The position numbers were made by a program, and so were the translations under genes. The notes beneath the pieces were generated by a model. That model did no database searches and was not told the DNA's origin. It saw nothing but the letters and a program-made list of their open reading frames with translations. DNA of 64,000 nt from Mesorhizobium sp. Pch-S. GTDB lineage: Bacteria; Pseudomonadota; Alphaproteobacteria; Rhizobiales; Rhizobiaceae. The DNA is taken from the NCBI RefSeq assembly GCF_004136315.1, contig NZ_CP029562.1, positions 3,991,501 to 4,055,500 on the forward strand. Direction: 5' to 3'. Positions 19,675 to 29,496 of the stretch are shown here, one piece after another. Numbering within the stretch: position 1 is the first letter of the stretch; each line of letters opens with the position of its first letter.

Positions 19675-22600
19675 ATGACGCTGCACGACGTCTCGCTCGA
19701 CGACAAATTCGATCTTTCCAAGGAACGTGTTTTTCTCTCGGGTGCCCAGGCCGTTGTGCGCATGCTCCTGATGCAGCGCGAGCGGGACCGACTCGCCGGC
19801 CTCAACACGGCAGGCTTTGTGTCCGGCTACCGCGGCTCTCCGCTCGGTGGCCTGGACCTGCAGCTCTGGCGAGCAAAGAACCAGCTTTCGCATGCCGACA
19901 TCGTTTTCCAGTCGGGCCTCAATGAGGAGCTTGCGGCTACCGCATGCTGGGGATCGCAGCAGGCCGAACTGCTTGGCGAAGGCAGATATGACGGGGTGTT
20001 TTCGGTCTGGTACGGCAAAGGTCCGGGTGTCGACCGTTCCGGCGACGTCTTCCGTCATGCCAACCTCGCGGGCTCGTCCAGGCATGGCGGCGTTCTTGCC
20101 TTGATGGGCGACGACCACAACGCCGAATCGTCGACCAATGCGCATGCCACGGAGTTTGCCTTCGTTGATGCCATGATTCCGGTTCTCAATCCTGCGGGCG
20201 TGCAGGAACTGATCGACTACGGCCTGCTCGGCTTTGCCATGTCACGCTTCTCCGGTACCTGGACGGCGATCAAGTGCGTGAAGGACAACATCGAATCGAC
20301 GGCATCGGTCGATGCATCGCTGGCGCGCCTGAACATCGTTCTGCCCGAATTCGATATGCCGCCCGGCGGTCTCAACATCCGCAACGAGCTCGACCAGCTT
20401 GGTCAGGAAGCGCGGCTGCATGAAGGCAAACGCGCTGCCATGGCCGCCTTCATCCGCGAGAACGGACTGAACCGCATCATCTATTCCGGTGGGCGCAAGG
20501 CGAAGCTGGGAATTGTCACCGTCGGCAAAAGCTACCTGGACGTGCGGCAAGCGCTGGAAGATATCGGCATCGACGAGGCCGTGGCGAACCGCATCGGCAT
20601 CCGCCTGTTCAAGGTAGGCTGTCCGTGGCCGCTCGATCTAGAGCACGTTGCCGAGTTTGCGCGCGGGCTGGAAACGGTTGTCGTTGTCGAGGAAAAGCGC
20701 TCGCTGATCGAAGTCCAGCTGCGCGAGAACCTCTACGGTACCGCCAACCAGCCGGTCATCGTCGGCAAGAAGGACGAGCGCGGCGACTGGCTGTTCCCCG
20801 CCAAGGGCGCGCTCGACCCGAACGAAATCGCCATCGCACTGGGCGAGCGCATCATCCGGACCATCGGCCCTTCCGAAGAAATCACCCAGCGTGTCTCGAA
20901 ACTGAAGCAGTTCCAGGCGATGCTGGCCGATGCCAAGGATATCGGTTCGCGTACGCCTTTCTTCTGTTCGGGCTGCCCGCACAACTCATCGACCAAAGTA
21001 CCGGAAGGGTCGATCGCCGCCGCCGGGATCGGCTGCCATTTCATGGCCTTGTGGATGGACCGCTCGACGATCGGCTTTACCGCGATGGGCGGGGAGGGCG
21101 CGCAGTGGGTCGGCCAGGCACCGTTCTCCAAACGCGACCACATCTTCCAGAATCTCGGCGACGGCACCTACAACCATTCGGGAACGCTGGCGCTGCGTTT
21201 CGCTTTGTCCGCCGGCACCAACATCACCTACAAGATCCTCTACAACGACGCGGTGGCGATGACCGGCGGTCAGCCACACGAAGGTGGACTGACCGTTGAC
21301 ATGATCGCGCGTCAGGTCCGCGCCGAAGGTGTGGACCGGATTGCCGTCGTCACCGACGAACCCGGCAAGTATGCCGGCCAAGCCGAGTTCCCTGCGGGAG
21401 TGACGATCGATCACCGCGACGATCTCGATCGCATCCAGCGCGAGCTGCGTTCGGTGAAGGGTGTTTCGGTCCTGCTCTACGACCAGACCTGCGCTGCCGA
21501 GAAGCGGCGTCGCCGCAAGCGCGGAACGTTTCCCGATCCCGACAAGCGCGTCTTCATCAATGAGCTCGTCTGCGAGGGTTGCGGTGATTGCGGGGTGCAG
21601 TCCAACTGCGTTTCGATCCAGCCTGTCGAGACTGAATTCGGCCGCAAGCGCAGGATCGACCAGTCGTCGTGCAACAAGGATTTTTCCTGCGTGAACGGGT
21701 TCTGCCCGTCCTTCGTCACAGTGCACGGCGCAAAGATCCGCAAGGCGGTTGGCGTTGCCGGTAAGGCGGATCCACTCGACGGCGTGCCTCTGCCGTCGAA
21801 TTTCGAGCTGGGCAAGGATGGCTGGGCGGCCATCATCGATGGTGTGGGCGGCACTGGCGTCGTCACCGTCGGCGCGATCCTCGGCATGGCGGCACATCTG
21901 GAAGGCAAGGGCTGTGGCATGATCGACATGGCCGGTCTTGCCCAGAAGGGCGGCTCGGTGTTCACGCATGTGCGGGTCGCCCGCACACCTGAGGACATCC
22001 ACGCCATCCGCGTTTCGGCCGGCAAGGCCGATCTCATCCTGGGATGCGATCTGGTCGTTTCCGGCGCCAAGAAGGTGCTGGCGGCGGCGCGCGAGGGACA
22101 TACGATCTTCGTTGCCAATACCGCCGAGATCATGCCTGGCGAGTTCGCGCGCTCGGCCGATTTCTCACTTCCGACCGAGCGGCTGAAAAAGGCGATCCGC
22201 CAGGCGGCAGGCGAAGACAGGACGCATTTCTTCGACGCCACCCGGACGGCGACGGCGCTGTTCGGCAATTCGCTCGGCGCCAACATGTTCATGCTCGGTT
22301 TTGCCTTTCAGTACGGCGGATTGCCTCTGTCGGCCGAGGCGGTCGAAAAGGCGATCGAACTGAACGGCGAGGCGGTGGCCATGAATGTGGCGGCCTTCCG
22401 CTGGGGCCGGCGTGCGGCGCACGATCCCGAATTCGTGCGTGGCCAGGTCGAGCGGCAGGGACGGACCATACGACCGGCTGCCGAAACGCTGGATGAGATC
22501 ATCGCCCGACGCGCGGCCTTTCTTGCGGCCTACCAGAACGCCGCTTACGGCAAACGCTACTCGGATCGTATCGCTGCATTCCGGGCGCATGAGGACAGGA

Positions 22601-23145
22601 TGGTTCCGGGCTCGACCGTGGTGACGGAAGCAGCTGCGCGCAACCTGTTCAAGCTGATGGCCATCAAGGACGAATACGAGGTCGCGCGGCTCTACACGGA
22701 CGGATCCTTCATGCGCTCGCTGTCCCAGCAGTTCGAGAGCTATGATGGATTGGAGTTTCATCTTGCGCCGCCGATCCTTGGTCGCCGCGATGCCGATGGC
22801 AAGCCGAGGAAGTCCAGCTTCGGTCCCTGGATGATGAAGGGATTTGGCGCCCTGGCTGCCCTGAGAGGCCTGAGAGGCACGGCTTTCGACGTCTTTGGCT
22901 ATACGGCAGAACGCCGTGGCGAGCGGCAACTGCTGAAGCAGTTCGAAGGTGATCTCGACCTGATCGCGCGTTCGCTCACACCCGGCAGGATCGAGGCAGC
23001 AGCGGCGCTCGCTTCGGTACCGCAGCTGGTGCGTGGCTATGGCCACGTCAAACATGCCGCGATGGAGAAGGCAAACGGCGAACGAGCAAGGCTGATCGAA
23101 CGACTGACGGGCGCAGAAGAAGTCCGGTTGCAAGCCGCCGAATGA
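19675..23145 (+). CDS. Indolepyruvate:ferredoxin oxidoreductase, fused subunits
   Basis: 1156 residues from the ATG at 19675 (GGGAAGG upstream). Oxidative decarboxylation of aryl-2-oxo acids to the acyl-CoA with ferredoxin reduction. The thiamin-diphosphate motif runs from GDGTYNHSG to YNDAVAMTGGQ at about residues 498-535, followed by a ferredoxin-like cluster CEGCGDCGVQSNC near 630. The gamma domain DGVGGTGVVTVGAILG follows, then a C-terminal helical region. The length matches the single-chain alphaproteobacterial form rather than two-subunit archaeal IorAB. Substrate range (indolepyruvate, phenylpyruvate) is from the family. Confidence 0.95.
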   Translation: MTLHDVSLDDKFDLSKERVFLSGAQAVVRMLLMQRERDRLAGLNTAGFVSGYRGSPLGGLDLQLWRAKNQLSHADIVFQSGLNEELAATACWGSQQAELLGEGRYDGVFSVWYGKGPGVDRSGDVFRHANLAGSSRHGGVLALMGDDHNAESSTNAHATEFAFVDAMIPVLNPAGVQELIDYGLLGFAMSRFSGTWTAIKCVKDNIESTASVDASLARLNIVLPEFDMPPGGLNIRNELDQLGQEARLHEGKRAAMAAFIRENGLNRIIYSGGRKAKLGIVTVGKSYLDVRQALEDIGIDEAVANRIGIRLFKVGCPWPLDLEHVAEFARGLETVVVVEEKRSLIEVQLRENLYGTANQPVIVGKKDERGDWLFPAKGALDPNEIAIALGERIIRTIGPSEEITQRVSKLKQFQAMLADAKDIGSRTPFFCSGCPHNSSTKVPEGSIAAAGIGCHFMALWMDRSTIGFTAMGGEGAQWVGQAPFSKRDHIFQNLGDGTYNHSGTLALRFALSAGTNITYKILYNDAVAMTGGQPHEGGLTVDMIARQVRAEGVDRIAVVTDEPGKYAGQAEFPAGVTIDHRDDLDRIQRELRSVKGVSVLLYDQTCAAEKRRRRKRGTFPDPDKRVFINELVCEGCGDCGVQSNCVSIQPVETEFGRKRRIDQSSCNKDFSCVNGFCPSFVTVHGAKIRKAVGVAGKADPLDGVPLPSNFELGKDGWAAIIDGVGGTGVVTVGAILGMAAHLEGKGCGMIDMAGLAQKGGSVFTHVRVARTPEDIHAIRVSAGKADLILGCDLVVSGAKKVLAAAREGHTIFVANTAEIMPGEFARSADFSLPTERLKKAIRQAAGEDRTHFFDATRTATALFGNSLGANMFMLGFAFQYGGLPLSAEAVEKAIELNGEAVAMNVAAFRWGRRAAHDPEFVRGQVERQGRTIRPAAETLDEIIARRAAFLAAYQNAAYGKRYSDRIAAFRAHEDRMVPGSTVVTEAAARNLFKLMAIKDEYEVARLYTDGSFMRSLSQQFESYDGLEFHLAPPILGRRDADGKPRKSSFGPWMMKGFGALAALRGLRGTAFDVFGYTAERRGERQLLKQFEGDLDLIARSLTPGRIEAAAALASVPQLVRGYGHVKHAAMEKANGERARLIERLTGAEEVRLQAAE

Positions 23146-23292
23146 GATGTCACGATCGCACTGGAACCCGGGATCGGGTCAGGAATGGAAGAACGGCATT
23201 TGCATGCCGGTCAGGACGTAGCTAATTTTAGCTATTCTAAGCCTTTCTTAAGCCGGTTGTGGGATGAGATTGGCTGGTGCGGCGCCCAGGCC

Positions 23293-25644
23293 ATGAATGT
23301 AGATCGACCCGACGACATCTCTGAAGACGTCTATGTTGGCTTTGTTCGTTCGCTTTTTCACGACGCAAGCCTGCTGATCGTTGGCGCCTTCACGCAAGGC
23401 GCGGTCGCTCTGCTGGTCTATCTGAAGACCGGCGCCCCGATCTACATCGCGCTTGCCTTCCTGATGACCGGGGTGAGCCTTGGCCGCTACATGGCCATCA
23501 GTAGGGTCGATCCGACCAGGATCCAGACTTACCGCTCCGCGCTTGCGTGGGAACGCTACTATCTGATCGCGGGCACGGCGCACGGGCTTGCCATCGGACT
23601 GTTTGCGTTTGTCAGCGTCCATGTCGTGCCGGACATGTTCGGCGAGATCGCTGCGATCTCGATGGTGTTGGCCACCACCGTTACAATTGCCGGTCGAAAC
23701 TTCGGCTCGATCAAGATGGTGGCGATCCTGACGCTGTCGATCGTGGCGCCGATCGCGATCGGCCTGATCATGAAGGGGGACTTCTACAACATCGTCCTCG
23801 GCCTCTTCATCGTTCCGTTCATGTTCGCCATCAGCAAGCTGGCGCGGGCGATGCGCGCCATCCTTTTCACCGCGATTACCGAGGAGAAAAAGGCGACCCG
23901 CCTGTTCCAGCGGTTTGGGCGCGCGCTCAACACGATGTCGCATGGCCTGGTCATGCTCGACGCGGCTGGAAAGGTGGTGGTCGCCAACGCCGAAGCGGCC
24001 CATCTGATGTCGCTCAAATCGGCGGATCAGCTTCTTGGCCGGTCGATCCATTCCCTGCTGATGAGGGGCGTTGCAGGCGGTCTGCTTGCCGCCAAGGACT
24101 GTCGCTATGTCGAGGCGCAACTCACCCGTGCCTTGTGGGAAGGACGCAACCGCAAGGTGCTGGTCTCGCTGACCAACGGCCAGCACTATGAGTTTTCGGC
24201 GCGAGAAGGCTCGCAGGAGCTTGGGGTCATCACCTTCGAAGACGTCACCCAGCGTGTCGCTGCCGAGGAACGCATCCGTTTCATGGCGAGATACGACAGC
24301 CTGACAGGGCTGATGAACCGGGCCTACTTCCACGAACTGGTCAGCGAGGCGATGTCGGGAGGCGATCGCAGCCGCCAATGCGGATTGGTCGTGATCGATC
24401 TCGACGACTTCAAGAGCATCAACGACACGCTCGGCCATCCAGTCGGCGATGGCTTGATCTATGCCGCCGCCGAGCGGCTGTCGGTGTTTTCAGCGCCGGG
24501 CACCACCATCAGTCGCTTCGGCGGCGACGAGTTCATGCTGTATTTCGACAGGGTCGAGGACGAGAGCCATCTGTCCGGGCTGCTTGAGCGCATTTTCGCC
24601 GGACTGCAGGGCGAGGTCGACGTGGCTGGGCATGCGCTGCGCATCCAGGCCAGCGCGGGCGCCGTTCTGTCGCGTGTCGACAGCACCACCGTCGACGAGA
24701 TGATCGTCAAGTCCGACCTCGCGCTCTACAAGGCAAAGGAACTCGGGAAAAACGGCTGGCGGCTGTTCGAAGCATCCATGGATGCAGCATTCCGCAATCG
24801 GCAGCTGATGAAGGCGGATCTGCGCTCGGCGGTGGAGGCCGACGGGCTGCGCATCGTCTATCAGCCGATCGTCGCCATGGAGACCATGCGCATCGTGAGC
24901 TGCGAGGCACTTTGCCGTTGGGATCATCCGGACCTTGGTCCGATTTCACCGGCCATCTTCATTCCTCTGGCCGAAGAGATGGGCATCATTTCGCAGATCA
25001 GCGAGCTGGTGCTGCGAGCAGCCTGCGCCGAATGCGCGAAATGGCCGAATCAGATTTCGGTGTCGGTCAATCTCTCCGCCAAGGACTTCCGCGACAGCGA
25101 TGTCGTTGAGAAGGTGAAGGTCGCGCTCGAGGCTGCCAAGCTGGCGCCGAATCGACTCGAGATCGAGGTCACCGAAACTGCGCTTCTCGACGACAAGGCA
25201 CAGACGCGCGAATTGATCCAGGAGATCAAAAAGCTCGGCGTGCGTATCGCCCTCGACGATTTCGGCACCGGTTATTCGAGCTTGAGCTACCTTCACAAGC
25301 TGCCACTCGACAAGGTCAAGATCGACCGATCGTTCCTGATCGACGTTGTTCAGAGCCCGCGTTCACTGGAGCTGCTGAAGGGCATTGTCAGCCTGTCGCG
25401 GTCACTCGGATTGAGCGTGACCATCGAAGGCGTTGAAACCTTCGAACAGCTCAAGATCCTGTCGCAGCAGATCGAACCCGATCTCGTGCAGGGCTTCCTG
25501 TTCGGGTCCGCACTGAGCGCTTCGGGCATCGAGACAATGTCGAGCACGATCTGGCCCTTCGTCGATGATATCGCTCAGCCGCCCAGGCGGACGAATGTGG
25601 ATCCAGTTCGTCTGAACGCCCGCCCGAAGGTCGGCGCAAACTGA
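23293..25644 (+). CDS. Membrane-bound GGDEF-EAL cyclic-di-GMP signalling protein
   Basis: 783 residues from the ATG at 23293. An in-frame ATG at 23185 would add 36 residues over an AT-rich, promoter-like stretch. Order: five or six membrane helices (residues about 25-195), a PAS-like segment (about 215-320, GLVMLDAAGKVVVAN), GGDEF with intact RFGGDEF near residue 410, and EAL with intact SCEALCRW near 535. ALDDFGTGYSSLSYLHK and KIDRSF residues needed for phosphodiesterase activity are also present. Both synthase and hydrolase sites look intact, so net activity cannot be predicted. Confidence 0.93.
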   Translation: MNVDRPDDISEDVYVGFVRSLFHDASLLIVGAFTQGAVALLVYLKTGAPIYIALAFLMTGVSLGRYMAISRVDPTRIQTYRSALAWERYYLIAGTAHGLAIGLFAFVSVHVVPDMFGEIAAISMVLATTVTIAGRNFGSIKMVAILTLSIVAPIAIGLIMKGDFYNIVLGLFIVPFMFAISKLARAMRAILFTAITEEKKATRLFQRFGRALNTMSHGLVMLDAAGKVVVANAEAAHLMSLKSADQLLGRSIHSLLMRGVAGGLLAAKDCRYVEAQLTRALWEGRNRKVLVSLTNGQHYEFSAREGSQELGVITFEDVTQRVAAEERIRFMARYDSLTGLMNRAYFHELVSEAMSGGDRSRQCGLVVIDLDDFKSINDTLGHPVGDGLIYAAAERLSVFSAPGTTISRFGGDEFMLYFDRVEDESHLSGLLERIFAGLQGEVDVAGHALRIQASAGAVLSRVDSTTVDEMIVKSDLALYKAKELGKNGWRLFEASMDAAFRNRQLMKADLRSAVEADGLRIVYQPIVAMETMRIVSCEALCRWDHPDLGPISPAIFIPLAEEMGIISQISELVLRAACAECAKWPNQISVSVNLSAKDFRDSDVVEKVKVALEAAKLAPNRLEIEVTETALLDDKAQTRELIQEIKKLGVRIALDDFGTGYSSLSYLHKLPLDKVKIDRSFLIDVVQSPRSLELLKGIVSLSRSLGLSVTIEGVETFEQLKILSQQIEPDLVQGFLFGSALSASGIETMSSTIWPFVDDIAQPPRRTNVDPVRLNARPKVGAN

Positions 25645-25791
25645 GGTTTTGCCGGATGGCAGCAACACCCGCGGAAGACGAAACGGGGCGTTAAGGTTAA
25701 CAAAAGGTAAAACTAATTCAGCGCATTTTGAACTTTACATGCTGGCGCTGTTGCATAGGCTCCCGACCGCGGTGGTGTACGGGGAATTGTT

Positions 25792-26565
25792 ATGAATACG
25801 CAGGACGAACCGGGCGGCGGTGCCGGGGGGTCGAAGACTGTTGCCTTTAGCGGCGCGACTTTAAGCGAGAAGGTGTTCGAACTCCTCAACAGGTCCGAAT
25901 ACCGCCGCTGCGACAAGGGTGAAGACCTCGAGGACATCTATCGTCTTCGATACAAAGCGTTCCGATCCAGTGACATGGTCTCGGACAACATCAGCCACAC
26001 GATCAGTGATGAGCTGGACGAGGTGCCGAACTGCTATCGGTTCGGCATCTACGTGGAGCAGCGCCTCGTCAGTACGATGCGCATCCACCATGTCACGCTC
26101 GAAACCCCGCTGTCTCCTTCGACCAAGGCGTTCGGGGACATCATCTATCCCATGCTTGAGGCAGGCGACACATTCGTCTGCATGAGCCGCTTCGCTTCGG
26201 ATCCGGATTGGACCCGCGTTTATCCGCAGCTCGCCTATGTGACGTTGCGCCTGGCAGGAATGGCCTGCTTCTACTTCGAGGCTCCTTACGGCCTTTCGAC
26301 CGTGCGCGAGGATCACGCGGGATTCTACCGGCGCGTCTACTATTCGGAGCAGATCAGCGAACTGCGCACATACCCCGGCATTCAGCGGCGCGTGGTGTTG
26401 TTCCGCACCGATGCCTACGCCAACCGGGAGCGCTATTATGCGCGGTTCCCGTTCTTCCGGTCGACAGCCGCTGAACGGCGCATGCTTTTCGCGCCGCCCG
26501 AGCCCGGCGAACTCGCGCCGCTGACAATCTTGCCGACGGCCAAGTATTTCCGCGACGCCGCCTGA
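25792..26565 (+). CDS. GNAT-fold N-acyltransferase, FeeM / AHL-synthase-like
   Basis: 257 residues. After a disordered Gly-rich start the fold begins IYRLRYKAFRSSDM near residue 50, then YVEQRLVSTMRIHHV and a long C-terminal sheet region. This order (Arg-Tyr-x-x-Phe, then Arg in a beta strand) is shared by LuxI-type homoserine-lactone synthases and the FeeM family of long-chain N-acyl amino acid synthases. Length and the missing LuxI Trp favour FeeM. Activity with acyl-ACP is inference. It stands alone, 147 bases after the c-di-GMP gene. Confidence 0.72.
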   Translation: MNTQDEPGGGAGGSKTVAFSGATLSEKVFELLNRSEYRRCDKGEDLEDIYRLRYKAFRSSDMVSDNISHTISDELDEVPNCYRFGIYVEQRLVSTMRIHHVTLETPLSPSTKAFGDIIYPMLEAGDTFVCMSRFASDPDWTRVYPQLAYVTLRLAGMACFYFEAPYGLSTVREDHAGFYRRVYYSEQISELRTYPGIQRRVVLFRTDAYANRERYYARFPFFRSTAAERRMLFAPPEPGELAPLTILPTAKYFRDAA

Positions 26566-26641
26566 GCTAAATTTGCCGTCCGCCTCACCGCCGACACGAA
26601 GACACCAGATCCTGAATGCTGCGACAGATGGGAGACCGACC

Positions 26642-26791
26642 GTGACCATTTCTGCCATAACGTTGACGCCGCTGATCTCGCTGATTGCCGGCGTGCTCAT
26701 CCTGATCATGCCCAGGCTGTTGAACTATATTATCGCCCTCTATCTGATCGTCGCTGGACTGCTTGGCCTGTTTCCGAATCTGGCTGGCTGA
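26642..26791 (+). CDS. Small membrane protein (DUF3096)
   Basis: The GTG at 26642 with GGGAGA upstream gives 49 residues, almost entirely two hydrophobic helices (TPLISLIAGVLILIMPRLLN and YIIALYLIVAGLLGLF). This matches the DUF3096 family of tiny inner-membrane proteins with unknown role. A longer frame from 26573 adds polar residues without a ribosome site. Confidence 0.8.
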   Translation: MTISAITLTPLISLIAGVLILIMPRLLNYIIALYLIVAGLLGLFPNLAG

Positions 26792-26957
26792 GCTGCCCGC
26801 CAGATCGCCGGCACAGCGCGTGATGGCAGCCGTCGATGACCGCCGGCTTTCAACATTATCTTGACGCTGTTCTCGCCCATCATGCGGCAACAGTGCCATT
26901 GCCCTCGGCGGCGCTTTTCGCTATGTGCCCTTGAGACGTTTCCGGAGGGGAATACTG

Positions 26958-27182
26958 ATGGCTGATCACGCGCCGACTGGTCCTGTCGAACTGGGTGCCC
27001 AGATGGACTATGCAGAGCACGAGCGAACTTACGCGGGTTTCATCGCGCTCGCGAAATATGGATCGCTTTTCTGCGTCGCGCTGCTCATCGCCATGGCCTT
27101 CGGTTTCTTTGCCGGCGGGTTCTTCTCGGGAACGATCCTGTTCGTGATCCTCCTGGCGGTTGGCGGCTTCATTCTCCGATAA
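26958..27182 (+). CDS. aa3-type cytochrome c oxidase subunit IV
   Basis: 74 residues from the ATG at 26958, with GGAGGGG 8 bases before it. A polar N-terminus with the family motif MDYAEHERTYAGFI leads into two hydrophobic helices. It is the small accessory subunit of alphaproteobacterial aa3 oxidases. Its place immediately before pntAA is common in related genomes and does not imply a shared complex. Confidence 0.92.
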   Translation: MADHAPTGPVELGAQMDYAEHERTYAGFIALAKYGSLFCVALLIAMAFGFFAGGFFSGTILFVILLAVGGFILR

Positions 27183-27266
27183 GATCTTCCCATTTCGCAT
27201 GGGACGGCACCGGCCGTTCGGCCGGTGTTCGTAAAAGAACAGAGTTCCAGCCGAAAGGATCATGCG

Positions 27267-28517
27267 GTGGGACAAGTCGTATTCATACCTCGCGAGATTG
27301 ATGCGAACGAGGGGCGCGTTGCCGCGTCGCCCGATACGGTGAAACGTATAACTGCCCTTGGCTTCGATGTTGTTGTCGAGGCCGGAGCGGGCATCGCCTC
27401 GCGCATTCCGGATGCCGAGTTTGCCAAGGCAGGAGCCACGATCGGCAAGGCAGCGGACGTCGCCAAGGCCGATGTCGTGCTGAAAGTTCGCCGTCCGACC
27501 GAAGCCGAGCTGAAAAACTACAAAAAGGGCGCAGCGGTTCTCGCCATCATGGATCCCTATGGCAACGATGCCGGGGTTCACGCGCTCGCCAAGGCTGGCG
27601 TGACCGCCTTCGCCATGGAGTTCATGCCGCGTATTACCCGTGCGCAGGTCATGGACGTGCTGTCGTCGCAGGCAAACCTGGCCGGATACCAGGCCGTGAT
27701 CGATGCGGCCGCCGAGTATGATCGCGCCCTGCCGATGATGATGACGGCCGCCGGCACGGTGCCGGCCGCCAAGGTCTTCATCATGGGTGTTGGTGTCGCC
27801 GGCCTGCAGGCCATCGCGACAGCACGCCGTCTTGGTGCGGTGGTCACCGCCACCGACGTGCGCCCCGCGGTCAAGGAACAGGTCCAGTCGCTGGGCGCCA
27901 AGTTCATCGCGGTCGAAGACGACGAGTTCAAGCAGGCCGAGACGGCCGGCGGCTACGCCAAGGAAATGTCCAAGGAATATCAGGCGAAGCAGGCGGCCCT
28001 GACTGCCGAACATATCGCCAAGCAGGACATCGTCATCACCACCGCCCTGATCCCGGGTCGTCCCGCGCCTCGGCTGGTATCCGCCGAAATGGTCGCTTCA
28101 ATGCGTCCCGGCTCGGTTCTGATCGATCTCGCTGTGGAGCGTGGCGGCAACGTCGCCGGTGCAGAAGCGGGCAAGACCGTCACCACCGACAATGGGGTCA
28201 AGATCGTCGGCCATCTCAATGTGCCGGGTCGTGTCGCGGCTTCCGCATCCCTGCTTTATGCGAAGAACCTGTTCGCATTTCTCGAAACGCTGGTCAGCAA
28301 GGACACCAAGGCGCTCGCCATCAATCGCGACGACGAACTGGTGAAAGCGACGCTGCTGACGGATGATGGCAAGGTCGTCCATCCCAACTTCGCGGACAAG
28401 CCGGCGACGATGATTGCTTCGGCTGAACCGGCGGCCAAATCCGCCAAACCGACGGCTGCCAAGAAAACCGCCGCAGCCAAGAAGCCCACTGCGACCAAGT
28501 CGAAGGGGACTGCCTGA
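27267..28517 (+). CDS. pntAA: NAD(P) transhydrogenase subunit alpha part 1 (PntAA)
   Basis: GTG start at 27267 with AAAGGA upstream; 416 residues. Cytosolic NAD(H)-binding domain dI of the proton-pumping transhydrogenase. Features are the start [20 protein letters not shown] and the dinucleotide motif [18 protein letters not shown] near residue 175. The last 35 residues are an Ala/Lys/Pro tail ([16 protein letters not shown]), longer than in Rhodospirillum. Its TGA overlaps the ATG of pntAB (TGATG). The product hands hydride to the NADP domain of PntB. Confidence 0.95.
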   Translation: MGQVVFIPREIDANEGRVAASPDTVKRITALGFDVVVEAGAGIASRIPDAEFAKAGATIGKAADVAKADVVLKVRRPTEAELKNYKKGAAVLAIMDPYGNDAGVHALAKAGVTAFAMEFMPRITRAQVMDVLSSQANLAGYQAVIDAAAEYDRALPMMMTAAGTVPAAKVFIMGVGVAGLQAIATARRLGAVVTATDVRPAVKEQVQSLGAKFIAVEDDEFKQAETAGGYAKEMSKEYQAKQAALTAEHIAKQDIVITTALIPGRPAPRLVSAEMVASMRPGSVLIDLAVERGGNVAGAEAGKTVTTDNGVKIVGHLNVPGRVAASASLLYAKNLFAFLETLVSKDTKALAINRDDELVKATLLTDDGKVVHPNFADKPATMIASAEPAAKSAKPTAAKKTAAAKKPTATKSKGTA

Positions 28518-28948
28518 TGGAAGCCTTGCAGAAAGCTCTCGATCAACTCGACCAGGCGAGCGCGGCCGTTCGCCTTGCGCTGCAGGACGCCGCCAACCAG
28601 CCCGGCGTAGCCGATGCTGCCGGCGGCGCGGCGCACGCGCTCTCGGGCGGGGCGATCGACCCGTTCGTGTTCCGCTTCGCCATCTTCGTGCTGGCGATCT
28701 TCGTCGGCTACTATGTGGTCTGGTCGGTGACACCGGCCTTGCACACGCCGCTGATGGCTGTGACCAACGCCATTTCCTCGGTGATCGTGGTTGGCGCGTT
28801 GCTGGCTGTCGGCGTTTCGGCTGCCGGCGCGGCGACCGGCTTCGGTTTCATCGCGCTGGTGCTGGTCTCGGTCAACATCTTCGGCGGCTTCCTTGTCACC
28901 CAGCGCATGCTGGCGATGTACAAGAAGAAGGACAGCGCGGGCCGGTGA
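28517..28948 (+). CDS. pntAB: NAD(P) transhydrogenase subunit alpha part 2 (PntAB)
   Basis: 143 residues with three or four membrane helices ([18 protein letters not shown] and [17 protein letters not shown]), forming half of the proton channel dII. The polar 45-residue N-terminus is typical. It overlaps pntAA upstream and the exported protein gene downstream (TGATG at both ends), so translation is tightly coupled. Confidence 0.94.
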   Translation: MEALQKALDQLDQASAAVRLALQDAANQPGVADAAGGAAHALSGGAIDPFVFRFAIFVLAIFVGYYVVWSVTPALHTPLMAVTNAISSVIVVGALLAVGVSAAGAATGFGFIALVLVSVNIFGGFLVTQRMLAMYKKKDSAGR

Positions 28949-29496
28949 TGCAGCTCGTCAAGCTTTTCCTCGCCGCTGCATTCCTGTCGGTCTTCGCCAG
29001 CCACGTGCTGGCCCGGCCGGCGACAGAGGCCGAGAGCAAGGCGCTGGTCCAGGCCGTGACGGATTTCGACGCTGCCATGCGCGGCAACGACTATGCCGTG
29101 GTCGTCAAGACCATTCCGCCGCGCGTGCTGGAGCATATGGCCAAGACCTCCGGCATGACGGTCGATGCGCTGCGCGGCATCGTCATCGAGCAGATGCAGG
29201 CCGCGCTGGCGACCGTGAAAATCGAATCCTTCGCCATGGATGTGTCGAAGGTGGAATACAAGGAATTGCCGAACGGCGAGCCCTACGCACTGATCCCGAC
29301 CGAGGTCGTGATGGATGCCGGCGGCGCCGACAAGATCCTGGCGAAGTCCCAGACACTCGCGCTGCTCGATGGTGGCGCCTGGTATCTGCTGCGGGTCAAC
29401 GAAGACCAGCAGGTGACGGTTATGCGCCAGGTTTACCCTGAATTCGCCGAGGTGGAATTTCCAGCCGGCTCGATGGAGGCGTTGAAGAAGCCATGA
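28948..29496 (+). CDS. Exported hypothetical protein inside the pnt operon
   Basis: 182 residues. The N-terminus [20 protein letters not shown] plus LARP looks like a Sec signal with cleavage around residue 22. The mature protein has no Cys, begins with a helical region (TDFDAAMRGNDYAVVVKTIP) and ends in a beta-rich part (GGAWYLLRVNEDQQVTVMRQ). I do not recognise the family. It sits between pntAB and pntB, overlapping both by one and four bases, so it is made in step with the transhydrogenase. A periplasmic accessory or an inserted unrelated gene are both possible. Confidence 0.8.
   Translation: MQLVKLFLAAAFLSVFASHVLARPATEAESKALVQAVTDFDAAMRGNDYAVVVKTIPPRVLEHMAKTSGMTVDALRGIVIEQMQAALATVKIESFAMDVSKVEYKELPNGEPYALIPTEVVMDAGGADKILAKSQTLALLDGGAWYLLRVNEDQQVTVMRQVYPEFAEVEFPAGSMEALKKP

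Noticed and set aside
23185..23292. Longer N-terminus of the GGDEF-EAL protein
   Set aside because: The added 36 codons cover an AT-rich promoter-like stretch and the Shine-Dalgarno lies too close to that ATG.
25680..25740. Possible CtrA box (TTAAGGTTAA) before the FeeM-like gene
   Set aside because: Spacing does not fit TTAA-N7-TTAA; the match is only to short AT-rich words.
25792..26565. Classic LuxI homoserine-lactone synthase
   Set aside because: It is longer than LuxI, has no adjacent luxR, and lacks the conserved Trp after the RxxxF region; FeeM-like is a better fit.
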